Shown: positions 7,978-15,380, numbered from the stretch's first letter. The stretch is DNA of 37,762 nucleotides from an uncultured Prevotellaceae bacterium (GCA_902765585.1 CACXAG010000020.1:1-37762), one strand, 5' to 3'. A program made the numbers and translations. The notes: generated from the sequence alone by a model not told the origin.

Positions 7978-9153
7978 ATGATTACACTCCAGATGATGCA
8001 ATTCACGGCAGTGGTGCTGATGCTGCTGCTCACGGTGAAGCTGCTCTTCCTGCGCGAACGGCGCATCAAGAGCCGTCATGCCCGTCAGGCTCGCAGGCTG
8101 ATGACCACAGGCACGGTGCTGCTGTCCCTGCACTTCGCCATACAGCTGAAGACGGGACTGAGGGTGATGGGCATCACACAGTCGGTGATGCTCAACCTGG
8201 CCATGCTCATACCGGCCTCCTATCTCTTCGCCCGTGCCATACTGCTGTTGCAGCGGAGGGGCAATCTGAGCCTGGCCGACCGATGGACGGGACCGGCGGT
8301 GTGGACGGTGACGATGGCTATGCTGGCCGTGGCCGCACTGACCGACGGCAAGCCGCTGCTGAGCGACACGCTGCAAATGCGACTGGCCGAGAGAACGGGA
8401 GCCGTGCTCTACATGCTGATGCAGGGCTACTACACGTGGCGCCACTCGGTGAGCATCGTGGCCATGCACCGTGCGCTGCACGACTACTACGACCGCGACA
8501 CCGACGGCATGCTGCGCTGGATGCAGTATAGCATTGTCGGCCTGATGCTGCTGGCGCTGATGGTGCCCGTGGCCATCTTCAGCTCAGGCCCGGGGATGCT
8601 CGCCGTCGCCTTCGCCGTCTATTTCCTAATGTTCTATCTGGTGGACAGTTTCTGCTTCTACCTCACCAGTCCCGCACCCGAGCGCATGCAGGCCGCTGAG
8701 CAGAACGCCGCCGAGATGGAAGAAGAGTTGGAAAACTTAAATAATGGAAAGCAGACAGACGCTGGCACCGCCGACGCTGCCGTACTGTCGCCCGAGGTGA
8801 TGAGCGAGGTGGAGCAGGCCGTGGAGGCATGGAAAGCCCGAGGAGGCTACTGCCAGACAGGACTGCTGCAGCCCCTGGCCGCACAAGACATCGGCATCAG
8901 CCGCTACCGCCTGACCACCTGGCTGCACCAGCAAGGACTGAAATACACCGAGTGGATAGCCCAGCTGCGCGTGGAAGAGGCCAAGCGCATCATCGCCGCC
9001 CATCCCGACTGGTCGAACGATGCCGTCGCCCAGCACTGCGGCTTCACCGACCGCACCGTCCTGCAGCGCACCTTCAAAAGAATCGAGGGCATCACGCCCC
9101 AGAAGTATCTGGAGAACCTGGCCTCCAACTCATCCACACACACACAGCCCTAG
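7978..9153 (+). CDS. Membrane-anchored AraC-family transcription regulator
   Basis: This 391-residue protein has six or seven hydrophobic helices in the first 230 residues (the first begins near MMQFTAVVLMLLLTVKLLF), an acidic linker (EQNAAEMEEELENLNNG) and a C-terminal AraC-type double helix-turn-helix over about residues 280-385. Key stretches are LAAQDIGISRYRLTTWLHQ, RVEEAKRIIAAHPDW and CGFTDRTVLQRTFKRIEGIT. Membrane AraC regulators of this layout are common in Bacteroidales; signals and targets are mostly unknown. It is transcribed divergently from the GLUG operon across an operator-like array and is the obvious candidate to bind it. The start at 7978 follows the promoter closely; 7993 and 7996 are other possible starts. 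Confidence 0.88.
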   Translation: MITLQMMQFTAVVLMLLLTVKLLFLRERRIKSRHARQARRLMTTGTVLLSLHFAIQLKTGLRVMGITQSVMLNLAMLIPASYLFARAILLLQRRGNLSLADRWTGPAVWTVTMAMLAVAALTDGKPLLSDTLQMRLAERTGAVLYMLMQGYYTWRHSVSIVAMHRALHDYYDRDTDGMLRWMQYSIVGLMLLALMVPVAIFSSGPGMLAVAFAVYFLMFYLVDSFCFYLTSPAPERMQAAEQNAAEMEEELENLNNGKQTDAGTADAAVLSPEVMSEVEQAVEAWKARGGYCQTGLLQPLAAQDIGISRYRLTTWLHQQGLKYTEWIAQLRVEEAKRIIAAHPDWSNDAVAQHCGFTDRTVLQRTFKRIEGITPQKYLENLASNSSTHTQP

Positions 9154-9205
9154 GCATTTCTCCCCGAACCGACCCCATGATTTACGAGCCGTAATCTCAC
9201 CATCG

Positions 9206-9244
9206 ACGAGCCGTAATCTCGTCGAGCATGAGGTTACGGCTCGT
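9206..9244. repeat. 15-bp stem inverted repeat, possible terminator or binding site
   Basis: ACGAGCCGTAATCTC (9206-9220) pairs with GAGGTTACGGCTCGT (9230-9244) with one G-U wobble and a 9-base loop. Another copy of the left arm, ACGAGCCGTAATCTC, lies at 9184-9198. CACCAT (9198-9203) and ATGGTG (9247-9252) could extend the stem. It starts about 50 bp after the AraC stop codon. No T-run follows, so a standard intrinsic terminator is uncertain. Confidence 0.6.
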
Positions 9245-9307
9245 TCATGGTGGGGCGTAAGGGCGTGAGAAATGGCGGTGACGGTGACTCAGATCGTGAT
9301 GTGATGC

Positions 9308-9340
9308 AAATGTGAGTCAAATGTGAGTCAGATGTGAGTT
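9308..9340. repeat. 11-bp tandem repeat, three copies
   Basis: AAATGTGAGTC at 9308-9318 and 9319-9329 and the variant AGATGTGAGTT at 9330-9340 run head to tail. The 11-bp period is close to one helical turn, so a protein would meet all copies on one face. Related words recur at 9484 and 9500. Confidence 0.65.
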
Positions 9341-9508
9341 AATAATCAAATCACCGATAACTGCTTAATAATAAGACTATTACGAAAGAGTTCTTTCCTT
9401 TGACTCAGATTGCTCAGATTAAAAAGGAAAAATTGGGGGTCTAAGTTGGAAAAACAAAAATAGGAGTTGAAGAATAAGGAGTGATGTGAGTAAGGCCACA
9501 TCTGAGTC

Positions 9509-9536
9509 AAAAAAAGCCCGCTCAAACAAGCGGGCC
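9509..9536 (-). terminator. Intrinsic terminator of the primase-helicase gene
   Basis: On the minus strand, GCCCGCT and AGCGGGC form a 7-bp GC stem with a 6-base loop, followed by seven T residues. It lies about 20 bases after the stop of the gene at 9555-12317. Confidence 0.85.
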
Positions 9537-9554
9537 AAATGATGATGTGCGAGA

Positions 9555-12317
9555 TCAGAACAGAATATCTTGCTCTTCAGGTTCTGTCTTTTGGGAATTC
9601 TCTGCGAACTTACGTTCCGTTTCTACATAATAATAGGTCTTCCGGCCACTATTTCCCTCATATTTCTGCCAGCGCTCGCCGTCGGTTTTCTTGCCGGTCT
9701 TCGAGGCGGGGTTCAGGCAGTGGATGTGCGGGGACATGTCGCAGTAGGCCTTCAGGTGCTGGGCAAACTTCTTGGGCGACCAGCCGTAGCGGGTCTCGGC
9801 ATTGAAGGCTGACAGCATGTCCTCGGCCTTCAGTTCGCAGTCGAGGTTGCCGCCGTCCTCGGCCAGGAACTCGTCGGCCCACGACTTGAAGTCCTTGCCC
9901 ACAGCCGCCATTTGTTCACGTAGTCCGATGCGTCCCAGCGGCGGCATGATGCGGCGCTCGCCCTTGGGCAGCGACAGATAGAACTGCAGGCACTGCAGCA
10001 TGAAGGCGATGTCGGCCTGCCAGTCCTGTTCGGTGTATTCCGACCCCATCAGGTTACAGCCGAGATCGTCGCGGATGGTGCGCGACTCGCGGTAGTCGTT
10101 CAGGCGCGTGGCCTCGTGATAATAGTCAGAGAAGACCTGCGGCCAGATGCGGCGCTCGGTGCTGGCATCGTGCTTCTTCAACACGTAGTTCGTGGCGAAG
10201 GCAATCTTCGGACTCCTGGCGAAGGGTATCTGGAACGGGTGGTTGCCCTTTTCCTCGCCCTTCAGGTCGCCGGTGATGCGTCCGAAGAAGAAGTCGAAGT
10301 TCAGCCGGCGGTCGCACTCATCGACGATAATCAGGTCGGTATCCTCCGTCACACCGTCGAACAGGAAACGGTTGTCGACGATGGATGGCACGTGGGCATC
10401 GATATAGAACATGCGGAGCAACCGGCTGACGGCCTTCAGGAAGAGCGACTTGCCGCTGCCGCCGTTACACTCGTCCTCGCTCTCGGCCAGCTTCGAGTCC
10501 TGGCAGATGGGTGCCCAGGCCTCCGACTCCGACTTGTAGCCGAAGAGCAGGTATCCGATGCAGGCCAGTTTGCTGGCCAGACACTGGTGTTCCTCGCGCT
10601 GTTCCTCGTCCGTGAGTTCCAGTCCACCCTCGTCGGCCTTGCGCCAGTGCAGGCGCGAGGTGTTGATGATGATTTGGAAGAACTTGCTTGGCGGCAGTCC
10701 GGGAAGATCGACGGCATAGCCGCCGTCGTCGAGCCGTCCGGCCTTGAACATCGGCGCCATCTGCCGGTAGTCGTGGTCGATGATGGTGTCTTCCCACACG
10801 TAACTGCCGTCGAGGTCGGAGTAGCGACGTAGCTTGATGCCCTCGGCGGTGACCTCTGTCCAGCCGTTGCGGAAGAAGAACAGCTGTGACTCGGCCGTAC
10901 ACTTCGTGAAGTCGAGGTCGTCGCGCTCCTCCAGGTGGCTCACGTGGTCGGTCGGCAGGTCGCGGCAGCGCAGCAGTCTGTTCTGCAGCGCCTCGTCGAG
11001 ACCGTCGCGCTTAGCCTGTGCGATGAGGAAGTTCACGATGGTCTTCGCCACCACGCGGCGCACCTTGGCCCCGTCCACATAGATGTAGAGCGGCTCCTTG
11101 CGGGTGTCGTCGCGGAGCGTATAGAAGCCGTTCATGGCGAGGTAGTAGTTCAGACGGGCAGGCAGGATGACATATTGCGTGTTACCCTCCTTGTCTTCCG
11201 TCTTCGTCCAGTAGAGGGTACATACGGCACGGTCCATCAGGCGCTTCATGTCGTCGCGGTGGGGGTGCAGCTGGATAAAGTCCTTCAGGTCCTTTCTCGC
11301 CCTGTGGCGGTTGTCGTGCAGACGGCCCATATCCTCGGGTGTGAGCCAGGCAATATAGAGTTGCGGAAATCGGAGTGCCAGTCGCTGGGCTTGCTTTCGT
11401 CCGGTGGCGTCGATGTCGGGAATCAGCACGATGCGACGGGCGTACTTCTGGAGTTGCATGAACTGTTCGTCGGTGAGGTCGGCGGTCTCGCTGCTGAGCC
11501 ATACCGGCTGATAGCCCATGCTCAGGCAGTTGGCGGCATCGCTGCCACCGCTGACAATCACCACCTCCGGGAGTTTTTCCTCGCCGCGCTCCTGATACTT
11601 CTTTCTCAGAGCGGAGAGTCCGAAGATGTAATGCTGGGGCACACTGCCGATGGTGAAGAAGCGGAAGCCCTTGTTGTAGCTCTTGGGTTCATAGACCTTC
11701 TGGAACTGGCGGACGATGCCTTGCTCGTCGATGTAGTCACAGGTCTCGACGAAGATGGGATAGTGTTCGGTGGCTTGCTTGATGGTGGTCGTCTTGTCCC
11801 TGGTGGTCTCTACCGACGCCACAGGAGCCCAGCCGAGTTCCTTCAGGTGTTCGGCTTTTACGCGCGGGCCCCATGCGGCGAGGTCGTCGTTGCTGAAGGT
11901 CGACCTGGTCTTCAGTCTCGGCGGCTGGCCTATCTCACTGTCTGTGGCGTCGCGACTGGTGATGTCGGGCTTGTTGACGTTCTTTCTGAGTTCCTCGCTC
12001 ACGTTGTATTGCTCCATCAGTTCGTGGAGGGCCAGCGCGAACTGGTGCTGCGTGTAGCCCTTGTCGCGCATGTAGATGTCAATCGGTGAGAAACAGCGTT
12101 CGCCGCTGCCGCCGCCGTAGTCGATGACGCGGTAGTAGTCGACGTTACCCGAGGGGTCCTTCAGACAGGCCGACGGAGTCTTCTCACCTGTGCGGAGACG
12201 GAATTTCTTCTTTTTCCCGTCGGCACTCAGGGCCTCGGGGAAAATGTCAGTGATGATGTTTAATCCATGGTCAGATGCATCGTAGATCTTTTGTAGGAGT
12301 TCTGTACTTTTTGCCAT
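9555..12317 (-). CDS. Mobile-element-type primase-helicase
   Basis: This 920-residue protein has three parts. Residues 1-115 resemble the DnaG-type N-terminal module (FPEALSADGKKKKFRLRTGE, TPSACL, SPIDIYM) but lack the CHC2 zinc cysteines. About 250-345 is a Toprim-like domain (EVVIVSGGSDAANCL near 252, LIPDIDATGRK near 297). A D5/SF3-like ATPase follows, with Walker A GGSGKS near 619 and Walker B LIIVDECDR near 664. The C-terminus is hydrophilic. Such proteins prime and unwind DNA for phages, plasmids and integrated elements. No integrase, relaxase or portal gene is in the window, so this may be a stranded or domesticated module. Its pairing with an HU-HIG gene nearby recalls a module I remember as recurrent in Bacteroides genomes. 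A strong terminator follows. Confidence 0.8.
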   Translation of the reverse strand: MAKSTELLQKIYDASDHGLNIITDIFPEALSADGKKKKFRLRTGEKTPSACLKDPSGNVDYYRVIDYGGGSGERCFSPIDIYMRDKGYTQHQFALALHELMEQYNVSEELRKNVNKPDITSRDATDSEIGQPPRLKTRSTFSNDDLAAWGPRVKAEHLKELGWAPVASVETTRDKTTTIKQATEHYPIFVETCDYIDEQGIVRQFQKVYEPKSYNKGFRFFTIGSVPQHYIFGLSALRKKYQERGEEKLPEVVIVSGGSDAANCLSMGYQPVWLSSETADLTDEQFMQLQKYARRIVLIPDIDATGRKQAQRLALRFPQLYIAWLTPEDMGRLHDNRHRARKDLKDFIQLHPHRDDMKRLMDRAVCTLYWTKTEDKEGNTQYVILPARLNYYLAMNGFYTLRDDTRKEPLYIYVDGAKVRRVVAKTIVNFLIAQAKRDGLDEALQNRLLRCRDLPTDHVSHLEERDDLDFTKCTAESQLFFFRNGWTEVTAEGIKLRRYSDLDGSYVWEDTIIDHDYRQMAPMFKAGRLDDGGYAVDLPGLPPSKFFQIIINTSRLHWRKADEGGLELTDEEQREEHQCLASKLACIGYLLFGYKSESEAWAPICQDSKLAESEDECNGGSGKSLFLKAVSRLLRMFYIDAHVPSIVDNRFLFDGVTEDTDLIIVDECDRRLNFDFFFGRITGDLKGEEKGNHPFQIPFARSPKIAFATNYVLKKHDASTERRIWPQVFSDYYHEATRLNDYRESRTIRDDLGCNLMGSEYTEQDWQADIAFMLQCLQFYLSLPKGERRIMPPLGRIGLREQMAAVGKDFKSWADEFLAEDGGNLDCELKAEDMLSAFNAETRYGWSPKKFAQHLKAYCDMSPHIHCLNPASKTGKKTDGERWQKYEGNSGRKTYYYVETERKFAENSQKTEPEEQDILF

Positions 12318-12372
12318 AATCGTATATGTTTTTACAGCGCGAAGTTACGAAGAAGCGGCGGTCTATGTCACG

Positions 12373-12400
12373 CGGTAGTGCCTACCGGTAGGCACTACCG
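12373..12400. repeat. Perfect 28-bp palindrome at a gene junction
   Basis: Two 14-bp arms with no spacer, left arm CGGTAGTGCCTACC, form a perfect palindrome. It covers the TAG stop codon (12395-12397) of the upstream gene and lies 56 bp before the primase-helicase start. It could be a replication-protein binding site, an operator or an attenuator hairpin; no T-run follows on the minus strand. Confidence 0.8.
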
Positions 12401-13063
12401 AAGGGCTTTCCCCTCTGATATTCTCTTGAGCTTGTCTCTGAATTCCGGTGTCTTATCCTGCTTGAGGGCACGCTGAAGGTCGGCTTTCATGTTCTTCCTG
12501 TGCCAAAGCGTTTCGTAAGGCTTCCACTCCTTGATGTCCAACAGGTTATCGTTCTCATCGCCCAACCGAATGTTCATCTCTTCGGCCAGCAGCGCCACAT
12601 CGGTTCGCGTGAGTCCTATCGGCTGGTAATACTCGTCGATGAGTCCCGCCTGTTGCAGCTTCTGCCAGAGGCGCATGGCTTTCTCCGAGCTGAGCTTCGG
12701 CGGCAGCTTGACATCATGGAGTTTCTGCTGGGAGGGCTTGCTGGCTGATGATTGTTTCGCAGGCTTGGCGGACTTGATGGCGTCCACCATCGAACTGATC
12801 ATTTCCTGCTGTTGTTGCTTGCGGAGTTCTTCTGTCTTCAACCGTTCGGCTTGCTCAGCCTCGGCAATCATCGCCATCGTGTCGAGATAGGTTTCATGAC
12901 AGTCAGGATAGATCTTCAGCTCACTGGCCACCGTTTCAACATGCGCTCTGGCAACAGATGGTCCGCCATTGGCCAGATAGTGGACAGCCACATTCATCAT
13001 CACCTGACGGGCGATGGAGAATCCCTCGGGGGGACTGGCTCGTGAAAGTTGCTGACTGACCAT
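12395..13063 (-). CDS. Unknown partner protein of the primase-helicase
   Basis: 222 residues from ATG 13063; no other standard start lies in this frame before a stop at 13142. I recognise no family. Residues 70-100 are a charged Gln/Glu-rich stretch likely to form a coiled coil (EAEQAERLKTEELRKQQQQE), followed by a Lys/Ser/Ala linker. The C-terminal half (SSEKAMRLWQKLQQAGLIDE, then LTRTDVALLAEEMNIRLG) reads like a small helical, perhaps DNA-binding, domain. It precedes the primase-helicase on the same strand with a 77-bp gap that holds the palindrome. A replication accessory role is inferred from context. The start may be fed by the overlapping frame at 12936-13259. Confidence 0.65.
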   Translation of the reverse strand: MVSQQLSRASPPEGFSIARQVMMNVAVHYLANGGPSVARAHVETVASELKIYPDCHETYLDTMAMIAEAEQAERLKTEELRKQQQQEMISSMVDAIKSAKPAKQSSASKPSQQKLHDVKLPPKLSSEKAMRLWQKLQQAGLIDEYYQPIGLTRTDVALLAEEMNIRLGDENDNLLDIKEWKPYETLWHRKNMKADLQRALKQDKTPEFRDKLKRISEGKALR

Positions 13064-13259
13064 TGCGGATAGTGTTGAATTGTTGGTGAATTGTGATGTG
13101 GGTTGTAGAATCGTCGAGCGACTGATCGTAAGAACTGACCGCTATTGCCCCGCCTCCGTTAATACCAAGACGCTGTAGCACGACATCACTGACCGACCAG
13201 GTCGTTGCCGACTTGGTCGCCGCGTGGTACTGATTGAAAACTCTTCTTGATATCAACAT
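12936..13259 (-). CDS. Doubtful first ORF overlapping the unknown partner gene
   Basis: An ATG at 13259 is the first start after the -7 box at 13307-13315 and opens 107 codons. The first 65 residues (including SDVVLQRLGINGGGAIAVSS) look protein-like; the last 40 overlap the better-supported frame at 12395-13063 and look like shadow sequence rich in Cys, Pro and Ser. Either a short leader protein overlaps the next gene, or a one-base frameshift near 13063 has split one longer protein. I cannot decide between them. Confidence 0.3.
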   Translation of the reverse strand: MLISRRVFNQYHAATKSATTWSVSDVVLQRLGINGGGAIAVSSYDQSLDDSTTHITIHQQFNTIRNGQSATFTSQSPRGILHRPSGDDECGCPLSGQWRTICCQSAC

Positions 13260-13306
13260 AGACTTTCTTCCATTTTATGCGCCGATTTTATAGCGCGAAA
13301 CAACTG

Positions 13307-13315
13307 GCAAAGTTA
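13307..13315 (-). promoter_or_regulatory. Promoter -7 box upstream of the primase module
   Basis: TAACTTTGC on the minus strand fits TAnnTTTG. It lies about 48 bp before the ATG at 13259 and is the only recognisable promoter for the genes at 9555-13063. Confidence 0.6.
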
Positions 13316-13435
13316 AAGAATCCTTTCGACATTTCCGCAAGAATATACGCTAAAGATTCGATTTCACCTTCTATTTCTTGATATAGATTAAGCCAATTAA
13401 TGATGGTTTTATTTGGTAGTCTCAGCTTTTTTTTG

Positions 13436-13444
13436 TACCTTTGT
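13436..13444 (+). promoter_or_regulatory. Promoter -7 box of the small membrane protein
   Basis: TACCTTTGT with a TTTG -33 box at 13412-13415, 20 bp upstream. It places the start of the next gene at ATG 13475 rather than at the in-frame ATG at 13400, which lies upstream of the promoter. Confidence 0.8.
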
Positions 13445-13474
13445 ATCATAGAAACCTATGATAATCAAAACACT

Positions 13475-13699
13475 ATGGAAAACACGCGCTTCAAAATCTC
13501 TCAGTATGCCTGTGCGGTGCTGCTCATCGTGAGCAGCATTGCGCTGGTGGCCTATCAGGTCATCATGATTGACGACGTGTCAAACGGTCTGCTGGTCTAT
13601 GTCGCCCAGGCCTTCCTGCTCGTCGCCAGCATCTTCGGCCTCGACTATTATGTTAAACTCATCACACGAAAAATCAATGGAAAACACAGTAATCAATGA
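13475..13699 (+). CDS. Small two-helix membrane protein
   Basis: 74 residues starting MENTRFKISQYACAVLLIVS. Two hydrophobic segments (about 11-30 and 38-60) are joined by a short acidic loop (IMIDDVSNG), and the tail is basic (KLITRKINGKHSNQ). I assign no family. The start was chosen because the promoter lies just upstream. It is transcribed away from the primase module. The following 185 bp hold no convincing gene; a 67-codon frame from 13680 overlaps its end and is judged spurious. Confidence 0.65.
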   Translation: MENTRFKISQYACAVLLIVSSIALVAYQVIMIDDVSNGLLVYVAQAFLLVASIFGLDYYVKLITRKINGKHSNQ

Positions 13700-13872
13700 G
13701 TTTGATGCCCACCTCGCCACTACGTCTGCATCGGCTTCTACAAATAAACAAGTGCGCAACGGGGTCGGTTCTCTCTGCGAGAGTGTTGCGTCGCAATCCG
13801 TTGTGCACTCATCCTATATGTCCTATTTTATTTATTTCTCTCAGCCCATAGGCATCTGCAGTTTTAAGAGCT

Positions 13873-13899
13873 CAACATAATATATTATATTGTTTTTTT
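13873..13899 (+). terminator. Weak AT-rich terminator-like palindrome
   Basis: A 20-bp near-palindrome (13873-13892, one mismatched pair, recorded at positions 4 and 17) is followed by seven T residues on the plus strand. It overlaps the 3' end of the convergent toxin gene and could end transcription of the small membrane protein gene, though it lies 170 bp away and is AT-only in its core. Confidence 0.3.
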
Positions 13900-14193
13900 A
13901 AGTTTATCAGGATTCATGCGCATGTCCCAGAATGCGGCAATGCGAAGGACGTCACCTTTCACGTAGTAAATAACCTTGTAATAGTCGTTGATGATGGAAG
14001 CACGATAATGTATCTTTCTATCGGCCAATAAAGGCTCAGGAAAGCCACTCTCAGGATGTTTCAGCAACCGTTCCTTCTTCTTCAGGTATTTCTGATGAAG
14101 ATTAGCTGCTGCACGCTGGCCACCCATCTCATTATAATAAACAAGGATGCGAAGCCATTGCTGCTGGGCCCGTTTCGAAACTTCTAACTGCAT
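13885..14193 (-). CDS. ParE/RelE-family toxin
   Basis: 102 residues. The fold pattern of the ParE/RelE superfamily is visible: an N-terminal strand and helix (EVSKRAQQQWLRILVYYNE), a helical hairpin with basic residues (LHQKYLKKKERLLKHPESG), then strands ending YKVIYYVKGDVLRIAAFWD. Family members are ribosome-dependent RNases or gyrase poisons; which applies here cannot be told. It begins 2 bp after the antitoxin stop, the usual antitoxin-first order. It lies next to the primase island, which suits a stabilising addiction module. Confidence 0.85.
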   Translation of the reverse strand: MQLEVSKRAQQQWLRILVYYNEMGGQRAAANLHQKYLKKKERLLKHPESGFPEPLLADRKIHYRASIINDYYKVIYYVKGDVLRIAAFWDMRMNPDKLKKTI

Positions 14194-14195
14194 AA

Positions 14196-14450
14196 CTAAA
14201 CGGCAAAGCTGTCAATCAGAGTCTGACACTTAGTGTTGAACTCTTCATCCGTCAGCACATCGCCACGCTCAAACTCTTTCTCAGATTCGTCAAGGTCGGA
14301 CAAAGCTTCCTCTAAAGTTTGCAACACGGGAGGAGTCGTACGATCAACTTCTATCAGCCGTTCAGCCAACCACTTGCGATTGCTGGCAGTCAGCGAGAGT
14401 CCCTGGATATAAGTCCAAAGGTTGTTCATTGATGTTGCATTCATAGACAT
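14196..14450 (-). CDS. Antitoxin of the ParE/RelE pair
   Basis: 84 residues from ATG 14450. Upstream in-frame sequence reaches 14480 but lies on or before the -7 box at 14469-14477, so the longer form is unlikely. The N-terminal half (SLTASNRKWLAERLIEVD) could be a small DNA-binding region; the C-terminal half is acidic (ALSDLDESEKEFERGD), as is typical of the toxin-binding part of such antitoxins. No family is assigned from sequence alone; the call rests mainly on its 2-bp spacing to the toxin gene. Confidence 0.75.
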   Translation of the reverse strand: MSMNATSMNNLWTYIQGLSLTASNRKWLAERLIEVDRTTPPVLQTLEEALSDLDESEKEFERGDVLTDEEFNTKCQTLIDSFAV

Positions 14451-14468
14451 TATAATATTATTTTGAGG

Positions 14469-14477
14469 GCAAAGATA
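14469..14477 (-). promoter_or_regulatory. Promoter -7 box of the toxin-antitoxin operon
   Basis: TATCTTTGC on the minus strand, about 19 bp before the antitoxin ATG at 14450. Such operons are usually autoregulated; I see no clear palindromic operator here. Confidence 0.75.
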
Positions 14478-14657
14478 CAAAATAATCTTGTAGACTCCAA
14501 ATATAATCGAAGAAAAAGTAGGAATTCCATACCTGAATTACCTTTTCTATCCCCCCTCAACGCCGATTAAGATAGTGCTATGGAATTTAACTTAAAGTTT
14601 AACACTTATTAGTACAAAATAATTGGTAAAATGTTTGTGTATTTCCCCGATTTTTTG

Positions 14658-14666
14658 TACCTTTGT
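14658..14666 (+). promoter_or_regulatory. Promoter -7 box of the HU-HIG gene
   Basis: TACCTTTGT with a TTTG at 14634-14637, 20 bp upstream. The leader is about 65 bases to the ATG at 14736. The 14481-14657 stretch behind it is otherwise empty. Confidence 0.8.
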
Positions 14667-14735
14667 ATCATCTAAGATAATAGAAAGGCAGGAGAGTCCT
14701 GACCTGGATTTAGTTAAACTTAATAATCTAATACC

Positions 14736-15380
14736 ATGAGTAAAATTCTTTATGAAGTGTACCAGAATGACATCAAGGACTCGGAGTCCGTGATGTACGG
14801 GAAGTGGTACGCCCGTCTGAAGAGCATCGAGACGCTGAGTATCGAGAAGCTCGCCAAGCACATCTCTGAGCACGGCTCAGTATTCACCGCCGACGTGGTG
14901 GAGGGTGTGATGAAGAAGTTCAAGACCTGTCTCCTGGAGATGCTGCTGGAGTCGAAGAAGGTGAAGATTGCCGGACTCGGTACGTTCTACCTGACCTGCG
15001 AGTGCCAGAAGGGCGGTGCCGACAAGGAGTCGGACTTCAACGTGAACCAGCACCTGAAGGCGCTGCACATCCGCTTCCTGCCCGACCAGACCGAGGAGGA
15101 CAACCTCTCCAGTCGCGAGTTCATCAAGAAGGCCGAGTTCGTCAACGTCAAGAGCCTGCTGTCTGGCAAGGATGACGAGGAAGCCGAGAATGGCGAGGGC
15201 GCACGAATTCTGGCGGCAACAACGGCAGCAACCAGGGTGGTAACACCGGCGGTGACAATGGTGGCAACTCCGGAGGCACGAACACTGGTGACAACACCGG
15301 CGACAATGGCGGTGATGACAACGGCGGTGAAAGTGACACGCCTGGAGAGGACTAAGCGAGAGCTGAAGGCAGATGTCTGA
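14736..15380 (+). CDS. HU-HIG histone-like DNA-binding protein, tail frameshifted
   Basis: The first about 155 residues fit the Bacteroidales HU-HIG family: KWYARLKSIETLSIEKLAKH, then GSVFTADVVEGVMKKF, then KVKIAGLGTFYLTCE. Such proteins bend or package DNA. As given, the frame ends in an odd Ala/Thr/Val-rich tail (ARILAATTAATRVV...). From about 15202 another frame reads TNSGGNNGSNQGGNTGG and so on to GESDTPGED with a TAA at 15353-15355, the usual Gly/Asn-rich acidic tail. One missing base near 15200 (GGCGCACG where GGCGGCACG would keep frame) explains this. It could be a sequencing slip, a recent mutation or phase variation. A terminator-like hairpin follows at 15422. Confidence 0.85.
   Translation: MSKILYEVYQNDIKDSESVMYGKWYARLKSIETLSIEKLAKHISEHGSVFTADVVEGVMKKFKTCLLEMLLESKKVKIAGLGTFYLTCECQKGGADKESDFNVNQHLKALHIRFLPDQTEEDNLSSREFIKKAEFVNVKSLLSGKDDEEAENGEGARILAATTAATRVVTPAVTMVATPEARTLVTTPATMAVMTTAVKVTRLERTKRELKADV

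Larger units (their letters stand above)
9154..9508. other. Gene-free stretch with hairpin and short repeats
   Basis: I see no credible gene here. The stretch separates the AraC gene from the convergent primase-helicase gene and holds a long hairpin (9206-9244), an 11-bp triple tandem repeat (9308-9340) and several scattered GACTCAGAT or GTGAGTC words. No -7 box was found. Confidence 0.6.

Noticed and set aside
9308..9340. Possible CRISPR-like array
   Set aside because: Units are 11 bp and directly adjacent, with no spacers and no cas genes.
13680..13880. 67-codon plus-strand frame after the small membrane protein
   Set aside because: Overlaps the real gene end, has no promoter or ribosome site and no recognisable pattern.
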